Notes: generated from the sequence alone by a model not told the origin. A DNA stretch of 64,000 bases from Bacillota bacterium (GCA_023420085.1 JAEZWQ010000036.1:105050-169049); one strand, 5' to 3'; shown: positions 8,241 through 17,209, counted from the first letter of the stretch. Numbers and translations are program-made.

Positions 8241-8945
8241 TTACTCCATCCAATATCCGTATTCATCAAAAGAATACCACTTTCCATCTATCAATGCTTT
8301 GCTACCGGCAATTGCCCCACAATCATTTGGTAGATGAAACAACCATTTACCCTTATACTGTCTCCACCCAACATGTTCTATTAGTTTTCCACCAGGTTCA
8401 AATTCATACCACTTATTATTAATTCTTGCCCAAGTGTCATCAATATAGCGAGGATCAAACATCACGCCTCCTTTTTGGAAATAGTACCATCCTTGATAAG
8501 TGCTATCCCAATGCCAACCTTCAACTGGCACGCCATTTTTCTTAAAGAACCAATAAGCTCTATTATCAGCATCAATTTTTGCCCAACCATTTCGTATAGC
8601 TTCAAATTGAGCTTTTTCCTTGGCGCTTTTTGCGATAAATTCATAGGCTTTTATTCCCAAATCGACTAACATATATACAACTTCAATTATTTCTACAATT
8701 GGAACTTTATCCTGTTTTAATTTCCTTACTATGTCATCAATTGTTTCTTGATCAGTATCTCCATTTGTGATAAGATAGTAAATTTTAGTAGTTGAATTAT
8801 AGTATATATCTACACCATCTCTTGTTCCTATTTTGTTTCCATATCCCCTATCAATTATTTGATTATCTCTAGCAAAAACAGGCTGAGTGCAAAAAATTGC
8901 AAATACTAATATTAGGGATAAGAGCCTTGAAAATTTCTTTATCAT
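8241..8945 (-). CDS. Secreted protein with cell-wall-binding (choline/glucan-binding type) repeats
   Basis: The protein is 234 residues. A signal peptide (MIKKFSRLLSLILVFAIFC, cleavage likely after VFA) is followed by a roughly 100-residue domain of unknown type (IGTRDGVDIYYNS to KAYEFIAKSAKEKAQ). Four to five aromatic repeats come next, with the W-x5-WYYF pattern (GWYYFQKGG, KWYEFEPGG, KWLFHLP, KWYSFDEYG). Such repeats bind choline or wall polysaccharide. ATG 8945 has GGAG eight bases upstream; an in-frame ATG at 8996 has none. No catalytic domain is visible, so it may be an adhesin or wall-attached modulator. It is coupled to the small membrane protein downstream. Confidence 0.75.
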   Translation of the reverse strand: MIKKFSRLLSLILVFAIFCTQPVFARDNQIIDRGYGNKIGTRDGVDIYYNSTTKIYYLITNGDTDQETIDDIVRKLKQDKVPIVEIIEVVYMLVDLGIKAYEFIAKSAKEKAQFEAIRNGWAKIDADNRAYWFFKKNGVPVEGWHWDSTYQGWYYFQKGGVMFDPRYIDDTWARINNKWYEFEPGGKLIEHVGWRQYKGKWLFHLPNDCGAIAGSKALIDGKWYSFDEYGYWME

Positions 8946-9236
8946 TGTATCAACTCCAAAATTTATATGTTCAGTGTAACAAAAATATGCAAACATTTAT
9001 ATGAAAAACAACAATAATTTTCAATTTCGTCAATTTGTACATATTTTATTCATAATTATAATTTTTATAAAATATCAGATCAATAATTCCCTAAAAATAT
9101 GTTTAAAACATACAAATATAGCTATAAAATGGATAGAATATTTAGATTTGTTCAAAAAATGAAAATATTAAAAATAATGATAAAAATAGCAAAAAACTAT
9201 ATAAATTCAATAAATATTCATTGTTATTACACAATA

Positions 9237-9265
9237 TTGACAAAATCATTAATAGATAATAGAAT
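9237..9265 (+). promoter_or_regulatory. Promoter of the second oppA
   Basis: TTGACA (9237-9242) and TAGAAT (9260-9265) are spaced by 17 bp, 39 bp before the start codon. The rest of the 8946-9304 stretch is very AT-rich and carries no supported gene; the reverse-strand promoter for the 8945 gene must lie in it, but I cannot place it confidently. Confidence 0.75.
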
Positions 9266-9304
9266 TATCACATATATAAAATGTATGTTATGAAAGGCAA
9301 AATT

Positions 9305-11119
9305 ATGAGAAACAAAAAATTATTAAAGTTTTTTGGAGTTATTTTAACAATGACTATGATTGCTTCAGGATGTGGAGCAAATGGAGATGATGGCTCTAAT
9401 ACTAAAGCCAATCTTGATCAAGTAAATGCTATGAAAATGGAAGTTAAAAACGAAGGGACACCAGTGAGTGATGCTGAAATGTTGACTATTGGTTATCTAG
9501 TAGACAATCCTTTTAGAGGCCAGTTTAATCCAGTATTTGCAACCAATGCAGAAGACCTTGCTATAATGGGGTATGGAATGTTAGGTGCTTTTCCTTCAGA
9601 TGATTTACAAAGAGTAGAGCAAGATAGAGATGATGCAATGTTTAAATTCCATATCGATAGGGATAATAAAAAATATATAATTACAGCACACAAAGATCTA
9701 AAATGGAGCAATGGTCAAGATGTGACAGCAGATGATATAATTGCTACTTATAAATTGATGGGAAATCCAAAGTTTGTTGATAATCAACGCTATAATGAAG
9801 ATTACGAAATAATTGTTGGTATGAAAGATTATCATGAAGGCAAAGCTGATAATATTTCAGGAATTAAAAAAGTTGATGAAAAGACTGTTGAATTTAATCT
9901 AACTGAAGTAAATCCTTCATTACTATGGGGGAAAGGATTGATTTATGATTTCTTAAATAGGGATCAAGTTGCATCAGCTAATTTAGATCACTTCTGGGAA
10001 TCAGATATGAATATTAACCCTTTAAGTTATGGACCTTACTATATAGCTAAAAATAATAATGGAGAAAGTATTTTATTTAAGAGTAACCAATACTATTTTA
10101 AGGGAGAACCAGAATTAAAAGAGTTTAAAGTTGTTGGAGTGCCAATAGCTCAGTCTGTTGAAAAGGTAAAATCTGGTGAAATAGATATTGTGCAGGTAGC
10201 TACTTATGATTTTCCAAGAGTTAAAGAACTAACTAATGGAACAATTTTGGCAAGGGATCCAAATTCATATTCATATATAGGATTTAAATTTGGTAAATTT
10301 GAAAATGGCAAGAATGTTGTTGATCCTAATAATAAATTTGCTGACATAAATTTAAGAAAAGCTATAACAATGTGTATAGATAGAGATGCATATAATTCTA
10401 AGTTCTATCATGGGGTTGGTCAAACTCCGACTGGATCAGGAATATATACTCCATATAGAAAAGCAATATATAATAAAGATGGAGAAAAAATTCCTTATGA
10501 TGTTGAAGGAGCTAAAAAGCTACTAGATGAAAGTGGATATAAAGATGTTGATGGTGACGGCCTACGTGAAGACAAGAATGGTAATAAGCTAGAAATAAGA
10601 TATATGGGTGTTAATGGAAACTCAGATATAGATGAACCTGCAACACAATTGATAATTCAATCAATGAAAAACATTGGACTAGATGCAAAGTTAACAGATG
10701 ATAAATTAATTAGTGGCAGGGATGCGGGAGAAAGACTTATAAATAGTGATGAAAGCTTTGATATGTTTATGGGAGGTTGGTCACTTGGATCAAGCCCAGA
10801 TCCATCAGACATATTTAGTAGTGACTCTCGTCTAAACTACTATAGATATACTAGTGATAAATTAACTAATGCATTAAAGGCAGTTAGAGATCCAAATCTT
10901 TTTGATGAAAAAGAAATAATTGAAGCATATAAAAACTTAGATAAAGTTATGGCGGATGAGCTGTTCCAAATACCTTTACGTTGGGGAAAAGAATTAATTT
11001 TCGTTAATAATAGAATATCAGAATGGAATATTGATCCGTTTGATAAAAAATTCCTTAATGATGGAGAAAGAATAGGAAATATTAAACTATTAGATAAAAA
11101 ACCTAAAACAGCAAATTAA
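9305..11119 (+). CDS. oppA: Oligopeptide-binding lipoprotein OppA (second copy)
   Basis: The product is 604 residues and the same SBP family 5 as the copy at 6124. It shares long identical stretches such as DVEGAKKLLD, YKDVDGDGLREDKNGNKL and the LNYYRYTS region. The signal peptide ends in lipobox IASGC. The start is ATG 9305, with AAAGG six bases upstream; the ATG at 9281 is outside a ribosome site context. It has its own consensus-like promoter and terminator and no adjacent permease, so it probably feeds the OppBCDF importer with a different peptide specificity. It arose by duplication, and the two-gene reverse unit now separates it from the operon. Confidence 0.92.
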   Translation: MRNKKLLKFFGVILTMTMIASGCGANGDDGSNTKANLDQVNAMKMEVKNEGTPVSDAEMLTIGYLVDNPFRGQFNPVFATNAEDLAIMGYGMLGAFPSDDLQRVEQDRDDAMFKFHIDRDNKKYIITAHKDLKWSNGQDVTADDIIATYKLMGNPKFVDNQRYNEDYEIIVGMKDYHEGKADNISGIKKVDEKTVEFNLTEVNPSLLWGKGLIYDFLNRDQVASANLDHFWESDMNINPLSYGPYYIAKNNNGESILFKSNQYYFKGEPELKEFKVVGVPIAQSVEKVKSGEIDIVQVATYDFPRVKELTNGTILARDPNSYSYIGFKFGKFENGKNVVDPNNKFADINLRKAITMCIDRDAYNSKFYHGVGQTPTGSGIYTPYRKAIYNKDGEKIPYDVEGAKKLLDESGYKDVDGDGLREDKNGNKLEIRYMGVNGNSDIDEPATQLIIQSMKNIGLDAKLTDDKLISGRDAGERLINSDESFDMFMGGWSLGSSPDPSDIFSSDSRLNYYRYTSDKLTNALKAVRDPNLFDEKEIIEAYKNLDKVMADELFQIPLRWGKELIFVNNRISEWNIDPFDKKFLNDGERIGNIKLLDKKPKTAN

Positions 11120-11123
11120 TTAA

Positions 11124-11155
11124 AAAGGCTTAATACCAATTGGTATTAAGCCTTT
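11124..11155. terminator. Palindromic terminator after second oppA
   Basis: A perfect 32-nt palindrome (AAAGGCTTAATACCAA followed by its exact complement) starts 4 bp after the stop codon and ends in CCTTTAATAA. It is a strong stem with only a minimal loop. Confidence 0.8.
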
Positions 11156-11167
11156 AATAATGTGCAT

Positions 11168-11183
11168 AATGGTATATGCTACT
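11168..11183. promoter_or_regulatory. Partial match to the GntR-type operator of the 40.8-kb PTS locus
   Basis: The sequence AATGGTATATGCTACT keeps the left half (ATGGTATAT) of the palindrome TATGGTATATACCATA found at 40822-40837, while the right half is degenerate. It lies about 65 bp upstream of the promoter below. Shared control with the second PTS locus is inferred from this match only. Confidence 0.35.
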
Positions 11184-11232
11184 AAGATAGTTAAAGTCAA
11201 TCATCTTCTACACCAATTTCTTATTCAAACGC

Positions 11233-11261
11233 TTGAGAATAGAAGATTTAAATATTAAAAT
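11233..11261 (+). promoter_or_regulatory. Promoter of the IIA-manA-fructokinase operon
   Basis: TTGAGA (11233-11238) and TAAAAT (11256-11261) are spaced by 17 bp, about 28 bp before the IIA start. A palindrome-like CAAACGCTTGAG overlaps the -35 box and loosely resembles a catabolite (cre) site with mismatches. Confidence 0.55.
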
Positions 11262-11288
11262 ATAGTTGAGATATTACAGAGGTGGTAT

Positions 11289-11609
11289 ATGGAAAAGAAT
11301 ATAGAATTAAAGATTTTTCAAATTATTTCAAATAGTACTAGTGCAAAAGCTGAGTATAGTGAAGCTGTGAAGTGCGCTAGAAGAAATAAATTTGATGAGG
11401 CATGGAAACATATAAAAAATGGCGAGGATTTTTATTCAAACGCACATCATTATCATGCAGAATTAGTAACTATGGAATCAAATGGTGAAAAATTTAATTT
11501 TTCACTTTTACTAATGCATGCTGAAGATCAAATGTCTGCCTCAGAGCAATTAAGATTTATGTCAGTTGAAGTTATTGAATTATATGAAAGGTTGGGTAAA
11601 AATGAATAA
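11289..11609 (+). CDS. PTS lactose/cellobiose-family IIA component
   Basis: This 106-residue helical phosphocarrier takes phosphate from HPr and passes it to a IIB protein. The family box with the phosphorylatable histidines is HHYHAEL at residues 53-59, and MHAEDQMSAS is the conserved C-terminal motif. A strong AGAGGTGG precedes the ATG. Unusually, no IIB or IIC stands next to it. Its partners may be those at 41006 and 41391, where another IIA is also encoded. It overlaps manA by 8 bp. The equivalent in B. subtilis would be GmuA. Confidence 0.88.
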   Translation: MEKNIELKIFQIISNSTSAKAEYSEAVKCARRNKFDEAWKHIKNGEDFYSNAHHYHAELVTMESNGEKFNFSLLLMHAEDQMSASEQLRFMSVEVIELYERLGKNE

Positions 11610-12537
11610 TTTAATATTTTTAAAACCTTATTTAAAAGAAATGATATGGGGCGGTACTTATTTAAAAAATGAATTTAATTTTACATACGATGGAGATAAA
11701 CTTGGGGAAGCCTGGATAGTAAGTGGAATTGTAGGCTCTGATAGCATAGTATATAAAGGACAATATAGTGGAATGTATTTGTCAGAATTATATAATGAGC
11801 ATAGAGAACTTTTTGGAAGCATAGATTATAAGACATTTCCATTACTTATAAAATATATAGATGCAAAAGATGATTTGAGCATACAAGTTCATCCAGATGA
11901 TGAAATGGCAAAAAAACTAGAGAACTACCCTTATGGAAAGACGGAATGTTGGTATATTATTGATTGCGATGAAAATGCAGATATAATTATAGGACATAAA
12001 GCTAGAACAAGAAATGAATTAAAGGAAATGGTAGAAAATAAAAAGTGGAATGAGCTTTTAAATGTATTCCCTATAAAAAAGGGAGACTTTTTCCATATCC
12101 CTGCAGGAACCCTACATGCAATTAGAAAGGGGACACGAATTTTAGAAATTCAGCAATGCTGTGATATTACATATAGGGTATATGATTATGATAGATTACA
12201 AAATGGAAAACCAAGAGAATTGCATATAGATAAAAGTTTAAAAGTCATAAATGTACCAGGACGTTATAAACCACAACAAAGAAAAGTGAAGATTACAGAT
12301 AAGGCTGAAGAAGAATTATTAGTTAAAAATGAATTGTTTGCAGTAAAAAGATATAAAATATCTGGAAGAATGAATATAAAGCAGACTTATCCATTTTTAG
12401 CAGTTAATGTAATTGAAGGAACAGGTTATGTTGACGGAGAACCTATAAAAAAAGGTGATAGTTTTATAGCTACATCAAATTGTAAGGAAATTAATATTGA
12501 AGGTGAAATTCATATAATAGTTTCACATATAGTATAG
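11602..12537 (+). CDS. manA: Mannose-6-phosphate isomerase, class I
   Basis: This 311-residue cupin zinc enzyme converts mannose-6-phosphate to fructose-6-phosphate. Zinc ligands are visible in QVHPDD (His97), ECWYI (Glu115) and HIPAGTLHAI (His172). Length fits the short Firmicutes form. The ATG at 11602 overlaps the IIA stop, with a GGTTGGGT ribosome site; the in-frame ATG at 11566 lies well inside the IIA gene. Together with IIA and the fructokinase it points to catabolism of mannose-containing sugars. It parallels GmuF of B. subtilis. Confidence 0.93.
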   Translation: MNNLIFLKPYLKEMIWGGTYLKNEFNFTYDGDKLGEAWIVSGIVGSDSIVYKGQYSGMYLSELYNEHRELFGSIDYKTFPLLIKYIDAKDDLSIQVHPDDEMAKKLENYPYGKTECWYIIDCDENADIIIGHKARTRNELKEMVENKKWNELLNVFPIKKGDFFHIPAGTLHAIRKGTRILEIQQCCDITYRVYDYDRLQNGKPRELHIDKSLKVINVPGRYKPQQRKVKITDKAEEELLVKNELFAVKRYKISGRMNIKQTYPFLAVNVIEGTGYVDGEPIKKGDSFIATSNCKEINIEGEIHIIVSHIV

Positions 12538-12544
12538 GAGGGAT

Positions 12545-13432
12545 ATGTTATACGGTGCAATTGAAGCTGGTGGAACAAAAATGATATGTGGTATTGGAGA
12601 TAAAGATGGGAATATTATAGAAAAGGTATCTATTCCAACTAAAACTCCAGAAATAACAATGCCAGAGATTGTAAAATTTTTAAAAAAGTATGATATAAAA
12701 GCAATAGGTATAGCTTGCTTTGGGCCTATTGATCTTGACAGAAATTCTAAAACATATGGATATATAACATCAACACCAAAAGTTGCATGGCAAAATTTTG
12801 ATTTTGTAGGATACTTGAGTAAAGAGTTTGGTATTCCTATTGGATTTGATACAGATGTTAATGGTTCGTTGCTTGGCGAGTTGACCTATGGAGATATAAA
12901 AGGAATAAATGATGCGGTTTATATCACGATAGGTACAGGTATTGGTGCAGGAATTATGTCTAATGGCAAATTGGTTCATGGTATGCTTCATCCAGAGGCA
13001 GGGCATATAATTTTACCAATACGTGAAGATGATAATTATGAAGGAAGATGTCCTTTTCATAAAAATTGCTTTGAAGGACTTGCTAGTGGACCGGCAGTTG
13101 AAGAAAGATGGAATGAATCTGGTAAAAACTTATCTGATAGAAAAGAAGTTTGGGATTTAGAAGCACACTATATAGCAATGGCACTTATGAATTACATATT
13201 AATAATGAGCCCTAGAAAAATAATCCTAGGAGGTGGAATAATGAATCAACAACAATTATTTCCACTGGTAAGAGAAAAAGTTGTTTCCTTATTAAATGGA
13301 TATATAAAAAGTAAAGAAATTGAAAATATTGAAACATATATTGTACCTGCTAGTCTTAATGGAGATCAAGGGTTATTAGGTGCATTAAAACTAGGAATAG
13401 ATGAATATGTAAATTTTATGAATAATAAGTAA
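12545..13432 (+). CDS. ROK-family fructokinase
   Basis: This 295-residue sugar kinase has the N-terminal phosphate loop AIEAGGTK, the catalytic Asp104 in DTDVNG and the ROK zinc site His154, Cys169, His172, Cys175 (GHIILP...CPFHKNC). That pattern matches ScrK/GmuE fructokinases rather than generic glucokinases. It would phosphorylate fructose or mannose. The ribosome site is AGGAGGG and the gene follows manA by 7 bp. Ending at 13432, it faces the recombinase gene across a large symmetric hairpin. Confidence 0.88.
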   Translation: MLYGAIEAGGTKMICGIGDKDGNIIEKVSIPTKTPEITMPEIVKFLKKYDIKAIGIACFGPIDLDRNSKTYGYITSTPKVAWQNFDFVGYLSKEFGIPIGFDTDVNGSLLGELTYGDIKGINDAVYITIGTGIGAGIMSNGKLVHGMLHPEAGHIILPIREDDNYEGRCPFHKNCFEGLASGPAVEERWNESGKNLSDRKEVWDLEAHYIAMALMNYILIMSPRKIILGGGIMNQQQLFPLVREKVVSLLNGYIKSKEIENIETYIVPASLNGDQGLLGALKLGIDEYVNFMNNK

Positions 13433-13480
13433 CATATATCGATAATATAATAAATATTATATATTAAAGATTATAGATAC

Positions 13481-13575
13481 AAAAACCTCATTTGATAGCT
13501 ATTGATGATCCAAAAATATTTAAGAAACGAATTATTTTTTGGACATTCTTAGAAATACTATACAAAGAGGTTTTT
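13481..13575. repeat. 95-nt imperfect inverted-repeat element between convergent genes
   Basis: The two ends (AAAAACCTC at 13481 and GAGGTTTTT at 13567) are exact complements. Matching blocks continue inward (TTTG/CAAA, ATAG/CTAT, TCCAAAAA/TTTTTGGA) for about 40 bp on each side. It can act as a bidirectional terminator for the fructokinase and the recombinase. Its size and symmetry also fit a small non-autonomous element (MITE). No target-site duplication is clear, and no second copy was noticed in the window. Confidence 0.6.
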
Positions 13576-13644
13576 ATATTTTAAATATAATATTATTAAA
13601 ATTATATTTAGATATAGTATTGAATTCGCATGATAAATTATAAT

Positions 13645-14685
13645 TTATGGATTTAGTTTAAAATTCCTACCTGCTATTTTCTTTCTCTGTTCACTTTGAT
13701 CAGCATAGTGCTTTTTAGTAGTATTTACATCCTTATGGCCAAGTATATCAGCGACAAGATAAATATCACCAGTTTGTCTATATAAGTTTGTTCCATAAGT
13801 ACTTCTTAATTTATGGGGAGTTATTTTTTTTAAAGGTGCCGCAAGTTTAGCATATTTTTTTACTAAATTTTCAACTGAGCGTACAGAGATTCTTTTTCTT
13901 TGGGAAGATAAAAAAAATGCTAACTCACTCCCTCTTTCAGGAAGTATAAGCTTTCTTTGGTCAAGATAGTCAGATAAATATAGATGAACTTCATCTGAAA
14001 AATAAACCTGAGATTCATTTCCACCCTTACGTGTTATTTTTATCGCATCATTTTCTAAATCTACATCATCTAAATTAAGGCCTACACATTCAGAAACCCT
14101 TATACCAGTACCTAATAATAGAGTAATAAGTGCTAGATCTCTGACCTTTGTTTTGTTATGAAAAGAAAGCTGTTTATCGGATAAACCAGTTCCATTTTCA
14201 ATTGCTTCTAAAAGTTTTAAAATTTCGTCATTATCAAGTCTTATAATATTTTTTTCAGGTAGTTTTGGCATATTTACAAGTACAGCTGGATTATTTTTTA
14301 TATATTCTTTTTGATAAAAATAATTATAGAAAGATCTAAGTGTTGCAAGTTTTCTCATTTGCCCAGACTTTGAATTTGTAAATTCTTTTCCTTCTTTTAC
14401 ATAATATTTTACGTAATCTATATATTCTTCAATATCAACAGCCTTCAAATTATCTAAATCATCAAGAGTAATATCTACAACACCTTTTGAAGAGAAGTAG
14501 GGATTTGATTCAATCAGATATTCAAAGAAGACACCTAAATCATAAGCATAAGCAATTCTAGTGCGTGATGAAGTTGTAGGTTCTATAGCTCTAAAAAAAG
14601 TTTTTGCAAATGAAGGCAAATGTTCTAGTCTTTCACGTAATAGAATAGTATTGGTTTTATCATTCTCAATATGATATGAACTCAT
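13645..14685 (-). CDS. XerC/D-like tyrosine recombinase
   Basis: The protein is 346 residues. An N-terminal SAM-like core-binding domain (about 1-150) precedes the catalytic domain with the complete set Arg196 (TGIRVSE), Lys220, His291 and Arg294 (HKLR), His317 (LGHKD) and Tyr327. This long Clostridia form is found in the chromosome, not in an island, and probably resolves chromosome dimers as a single Xer protein. ATG 14685 follows GAGGTG closely; a GTG six bases earlier is possible. No integrase-type DNA arm domain or excisionase is next to it, which argues against a prophage integrase. Confidence 0.85.
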   Translation of the reverse strand: MSSYHIENDKTNTILLRERLEHLPSFAKTFFRAIEPTTSSRTRIAYAYDLGVFFEYLIESNPYFSSKGVVDITLDDLDNLKAVDIEEYIDYVKYYVKEGKEFTNSKSGQMRKLATLRSFYNYFYQKEYIKNNPAVLVNMPKLPEKNIIRLDNDEILKLLEAIENGTGLSDKQLSFHNKTKVRDLALITLLLGTGIRVSECVGLNLDDVDLENDAIKITRKGGNESQVYFSDEVHLYLSDYLDQRKLILPERGSELAFFLSSQRKRISVRSVENLVKKYAKLAAPLKKITPHKLRSTYGTNLYRQTGDIYLVADILGHKDVNTTKKHYADQSEQRKKIAGRNFKLNP

Positions 14686-14777
14686 AATCACCTCAATAAA
14701 TATTTATAAACATATGTTATAATATTATAAGAAAATATAAGGATTGTAAAGGAGCTGTTATTATTAATCAATGCAAA

Positions 14778-14806
14778 TTGCATTTAATATAATGCTATGG
14801 TATTAT
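14778..14806 (+). promoter_or_regulatory. Promoter of the yqhY-recN operon
   Basis: TTGCAT (14778-14783) and TATTAT (14801-14806) are spaced by 17 bp, 43 bp before the yqhY start. A small palindrome (ATGCAAATTGCAT) covers the -35 box and could be an operator. Confidence 0.5.
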
Positions 14807-14849
14807 ACAATAAATATGATAACAAGGTTTATTAAGGTTGGGAGGCATT

Positions 14850-15224
14850 ATGTCAGAAAAATCTGGAAATTATAAAGTATATGAAAACGATGAGATAGGA
14901 AATGTTTTTATAGCAGATCATGTAGTAGAGGAGATAGCAGCAATTGCTGTTCTTGAAGTTGAAGGCTTAGCTATTGAAAATGATGTTAAGTCAGCGAGAA
15001 GGCTTGTTGAAAAGAGTATAACAAAGGTACTTCCAAAAAAAATAAAAGTTAATATCGATGGAGATTTCGTTTATATAGATATATGTATAAATGTACTATA
15101 TGGGTATGATATAGTTAAGGTTTGTAAGGAAGTGCAAGATAGAGTTAGCTCAAAAATAAGTGATATGACAGGCATGGAAGTAAGAGAAGTCAATGTTTCT
15201 GTAAATAGTATAGAGGCAAAATAG
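14850..15224 (+). CDS. yqhY: Asp23/Gls24 family protein (YqhY)
   Basis: The 124-residue product is of the Asp23/Gls24 (DUF322) family. Recognisable parts are VFIADHVVEEIAAIAVLEVEGL at the start, a central VNIDGDFVYIDICINVLYG strand pair and the C-terminal MEVREVNVSV. In B. subtilis YqhY stands directly before nusB, as here, and influences acetyl-CoA carboxylase activity. GGGAGG precedes ATG 14850; the TTG at 14838 lies upstream of that site. First gene of the long housekeeping operon. Confidence 0.9.
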   Translation: MSEKSGNYKVYENDEIGNVFIADHVVEEIAAIAVLEVEGLAIENDVKSARRLVEKSITKVLPKKIKVNIDGDFVYIDICINVLYGYDIVKVCKEVQDRVSSKISDMTGMEVREVNVSVNSIEAK

Positions 15225-15227
15225 TAT

Positions 15228-15677
15228 ATGTTAACAAGAAAAGAGAGAGAATATTTATATTTATTGGTATTTCAATCAGAATTCCATGAAGATAAGAATG
15301 AAGGAATAGACGACTTTTCTATTTCGGCTTTAGAAGAAGAAAAATATTTTGATGAATTAGATTTAAAAAGATTATCTGTAGAAAATGTTGATAATATTAC
15401 TGATGCATATAAGGACATTTGTCAAAATATAAATAATATTGATAACATAATTAATACATGTTTAAAGGGATGGACAACAAAAAGAATAGGTAAGGTTGAA
15501 CTTGCATTACTTAGAGTTACTACTTATGAGCTTGAAAGATGTCATAATGAAGAGGAAAAATCTAGTATGATAAATAATATTATTAATATGGCGCATAAGT
15601 ATGGTGATAATAAGAGCTATAGTTTCATTAACGCCGTTATATCTAATATTGATAAGAGAGAAAAAGATGATATTTAG
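15228..15677 (+). CDS. nusB: Transcription antitermination factor NusB
   Basis: This 149-residue all-helical RNA-binding protein acts with NusE (S10) on boxA RNA of ribosomal operons. The C-terminal half carries the family signature region (WTTKRIGKVELALLRVTTYEL and the later INNIINMAHKYG, SFINAVISNI). The N-terminal third is divergent, as usual. It follows yqhY by 3 bp and overlaps xseA by 11 bp. The order yqhY-nusB-xseA supports the call. folD, found between nusB and xseA in B. subtilis, is absent. Confidence 0.9.
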   Translation: MLTRKEREYLYLLVFQSEFHEDKNEGIDDFSISALEEEKYFDELDLKRLSVENVDNITDAYKDICQNINNIDNIINTCLKGWTTKRIGKVELALLRVTTYELERCHNEEEKSSMINNIINMAHKYGDNKSYSFINAVISNIDKREKDDI

Positions 15678-17028
15678 TGTAAGCCAAGTGATTAAATCTC
15701 TTAGAAGGATGCTGACACAAAATCCGTATATAGAACATCTGAAAGTACGTGGTGAGTTTTTTGAGGCAAATAATTCAGGAAATAGTGTTTATTTTAAATT
15801 AACGGAAAAAAATGAGGCAGTAAATAAGAATCCTTTTATTTTAAATTTCTTAGCAGATAAAAGTATATTTAAAGGGATTCCAATTGAAGAATATAAAGGT
15901 AAGCAAGTAGTAGTTGAGGGAAATATTACAATTTTCAATTCATCATCTATTCATATAAAAGCTGAATCTATAAAATTTGAAGATGGCGAAGGTGAGTTTC
16001 AGAGGAGACTAAAAGAGCTAGATGAAGAGTGTAAGAGATTGGGCTACTATGATAAGCCAAAGAAAACCAAGCCTAAATTTTGTTTTAACATTGGTGTAGT
16101 TACCTCTCAAACAGGGGCTGCTATTGGTGATATTAGTAAGTCTTTACAAGAAAATAAATATGTAAATTTATATATTTATCATACAAAGGTACAAGGTAGT
16201 GGAGCTGATATTGATATAGCCAATAATATAAGGAAATTAGACAGTATGGGACTGGATGCTATAATCGTTGGAAGAGGTGGAGGAAGTCAAGCTGATCTTA
16301 TAACGTTCAACTCAAAGGTTGTAATAGAAGCCATATTCAACGCAAAAACCCTTATAGCATCAGCAGTAGGTCATCAAAGGGACACATTTATAATTGATAG
16401 AGTTTCTGATCTATGCTATATCACACCAACAGCAGCGGCAAAGGAACTAATAGGTAAAAAAGAGGATATTGATAACTTTATTAACGAAATAAAAACTCAA
16501 CTAAATAATGAGATAAATAAAAAATATAGTGATATTAAAAATAGACTAACTATTTATAATCAAAATTTAGAAATAAATAGCCCTATAAATAAATTACGAG
16601 ATAAAAAAGTAATTTTAAAAGAATTACAAAACAATATAGATAAATCAATTGAAACTAAGATAAATAGCTATAAGGATAGATTTAATATATTGAATCAGAG
16701 TTTAATAAACTTATATCCAATAAAAAAGTTGGAGAATTATAAGCGATTTATCGATAATGCAAAATTTGCAATAGAATCATTAATTGTAAAAAAATTTGAA
16801 ATTGCAGAAAAAGAGCTTGATTTACTGAAGCTGGAACTAGAAAAAAACTCTCCTATTGGTAAGATTGAAAGTGGCACAATGATTGCCACTGTTAATGGTA
16901 AGATTATTACAGATACAAGAAAATTAAATATTGGAGATATCATTACACTGTACTCTAAGCAAGAGGAAATGGAAGTAAAAATAGTAAGAAAAAAACTAAA
17001 TTCAGTTATTATGAGGGAACATGAATAA
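15667..17028 (+). CDS. xseA: Exodeoxyribonuclease VII large subunit
   Basis: The product is 453 residues. An N-terminal OB-fold (ISVSQ-like start, GEFFEANNSGNSVYFKL) is followed by the catalytic region with IGVVTSQTGAAIGDI and IIVGRGGGSQADLITFN, then a coiled-coil C-terminus. It degrades single-stranded DNA in complex with XseB. ATG 15667 fits the family N-terminus; the in-frame ATG at 15601 would lie deep inside nusB and adds a non-family extension. The gene overlaps nusB and xseB. Confidence 0.93.
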   Translation: MIFSVSQVIKSLRRMLTQNPYIEHLKVRGEFFEANNSGNSVYFKLTEKNEAVNKNPFILNFLADKSIFKGIPIEEYKGKQVVVEGNITIFNSSSIHIKAESIKFEDGEGEFQRRLKELDEECKRLGYYDKPKKTKPKFCFNIGVVTSQTGAAIGDISKSLQENKYVNLYIYHTKVQGSGADIDIANNIRKLDSMGLDAIIVGRGGGSQADLITFNSKVVIEAIFNAKTLIASAVGHQRDTFIIDRVSDLCYITPTAAAKELIGKKEDIDNFINEIKTQLNNEINKKYSDIKNRLTIYNQNLEINSPINKLRDKKVILKELQNNIDKSIETKINSYKDRFNILNQSLINLYPIKKLENYKRFIDNAKFAIESLIVKKFEIAEKELDLLKLELEKNSPIGKIESGTMIATVNGKIITDTRKLNIGDIITLYSKQEEMEVKIVRKKLNSVIMREHE

Positions 17029-17209
17029 AGAAAAAACATTAGAAGAAAAATTTGAAAGATTAAGGCAGATAACTCAGGAACTTAAAGCAGATATAAAACT
17101 ACAAGACAGTATGCAACTTTATAGAGAAGGCAAGGATATTGTAGCAGAATGCGAAGAGGAATTGCAAAAAATTGAGGGAGAATTAAAAATACTGCAAAAT
17201 AATGAATAG
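17021..17209 (+). CDS. xseB: Exodeoxyribonuclease VII small subunit
   Basis: The 62-residue helical protein has the family pattern LEEKFERLRQITQEL...SMQLYREGKDIVAECEEEL. Several copies bind the XseA coiled coil. Start and stop overlap both neighbours by 8 bp, so translation is coupled along xseA-xseB-ispA. Confidence 0.92.
   Translation: MNKEKTLEEKFERLRQITQELKADIKLQDSMQLYREGKDIVAECEEELQKIEGELKILQNNE

Noticed and set aside
9099..9293. 64-codon plus-strand frame upstream of the second oppA
   Set aside because: It lies in very AT-rich DNA, has no ribosome site, overlaps the oppA promoter and resembles no family.
14696..14735. Possible dif site (TTATAA-type inverted arms) upstream of the Xer-like recombinase
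   Set aside because: The outer arms match poorly and AT-rich promoter sequence gives such patterns by chance; there is no conserved dif core I can verify.
15601..15666. Upstream ATG for xseA
   Set aside because: It would extend 22 residues inside nusB with no family similarity; ATG 15667 gives the normal XseA start.
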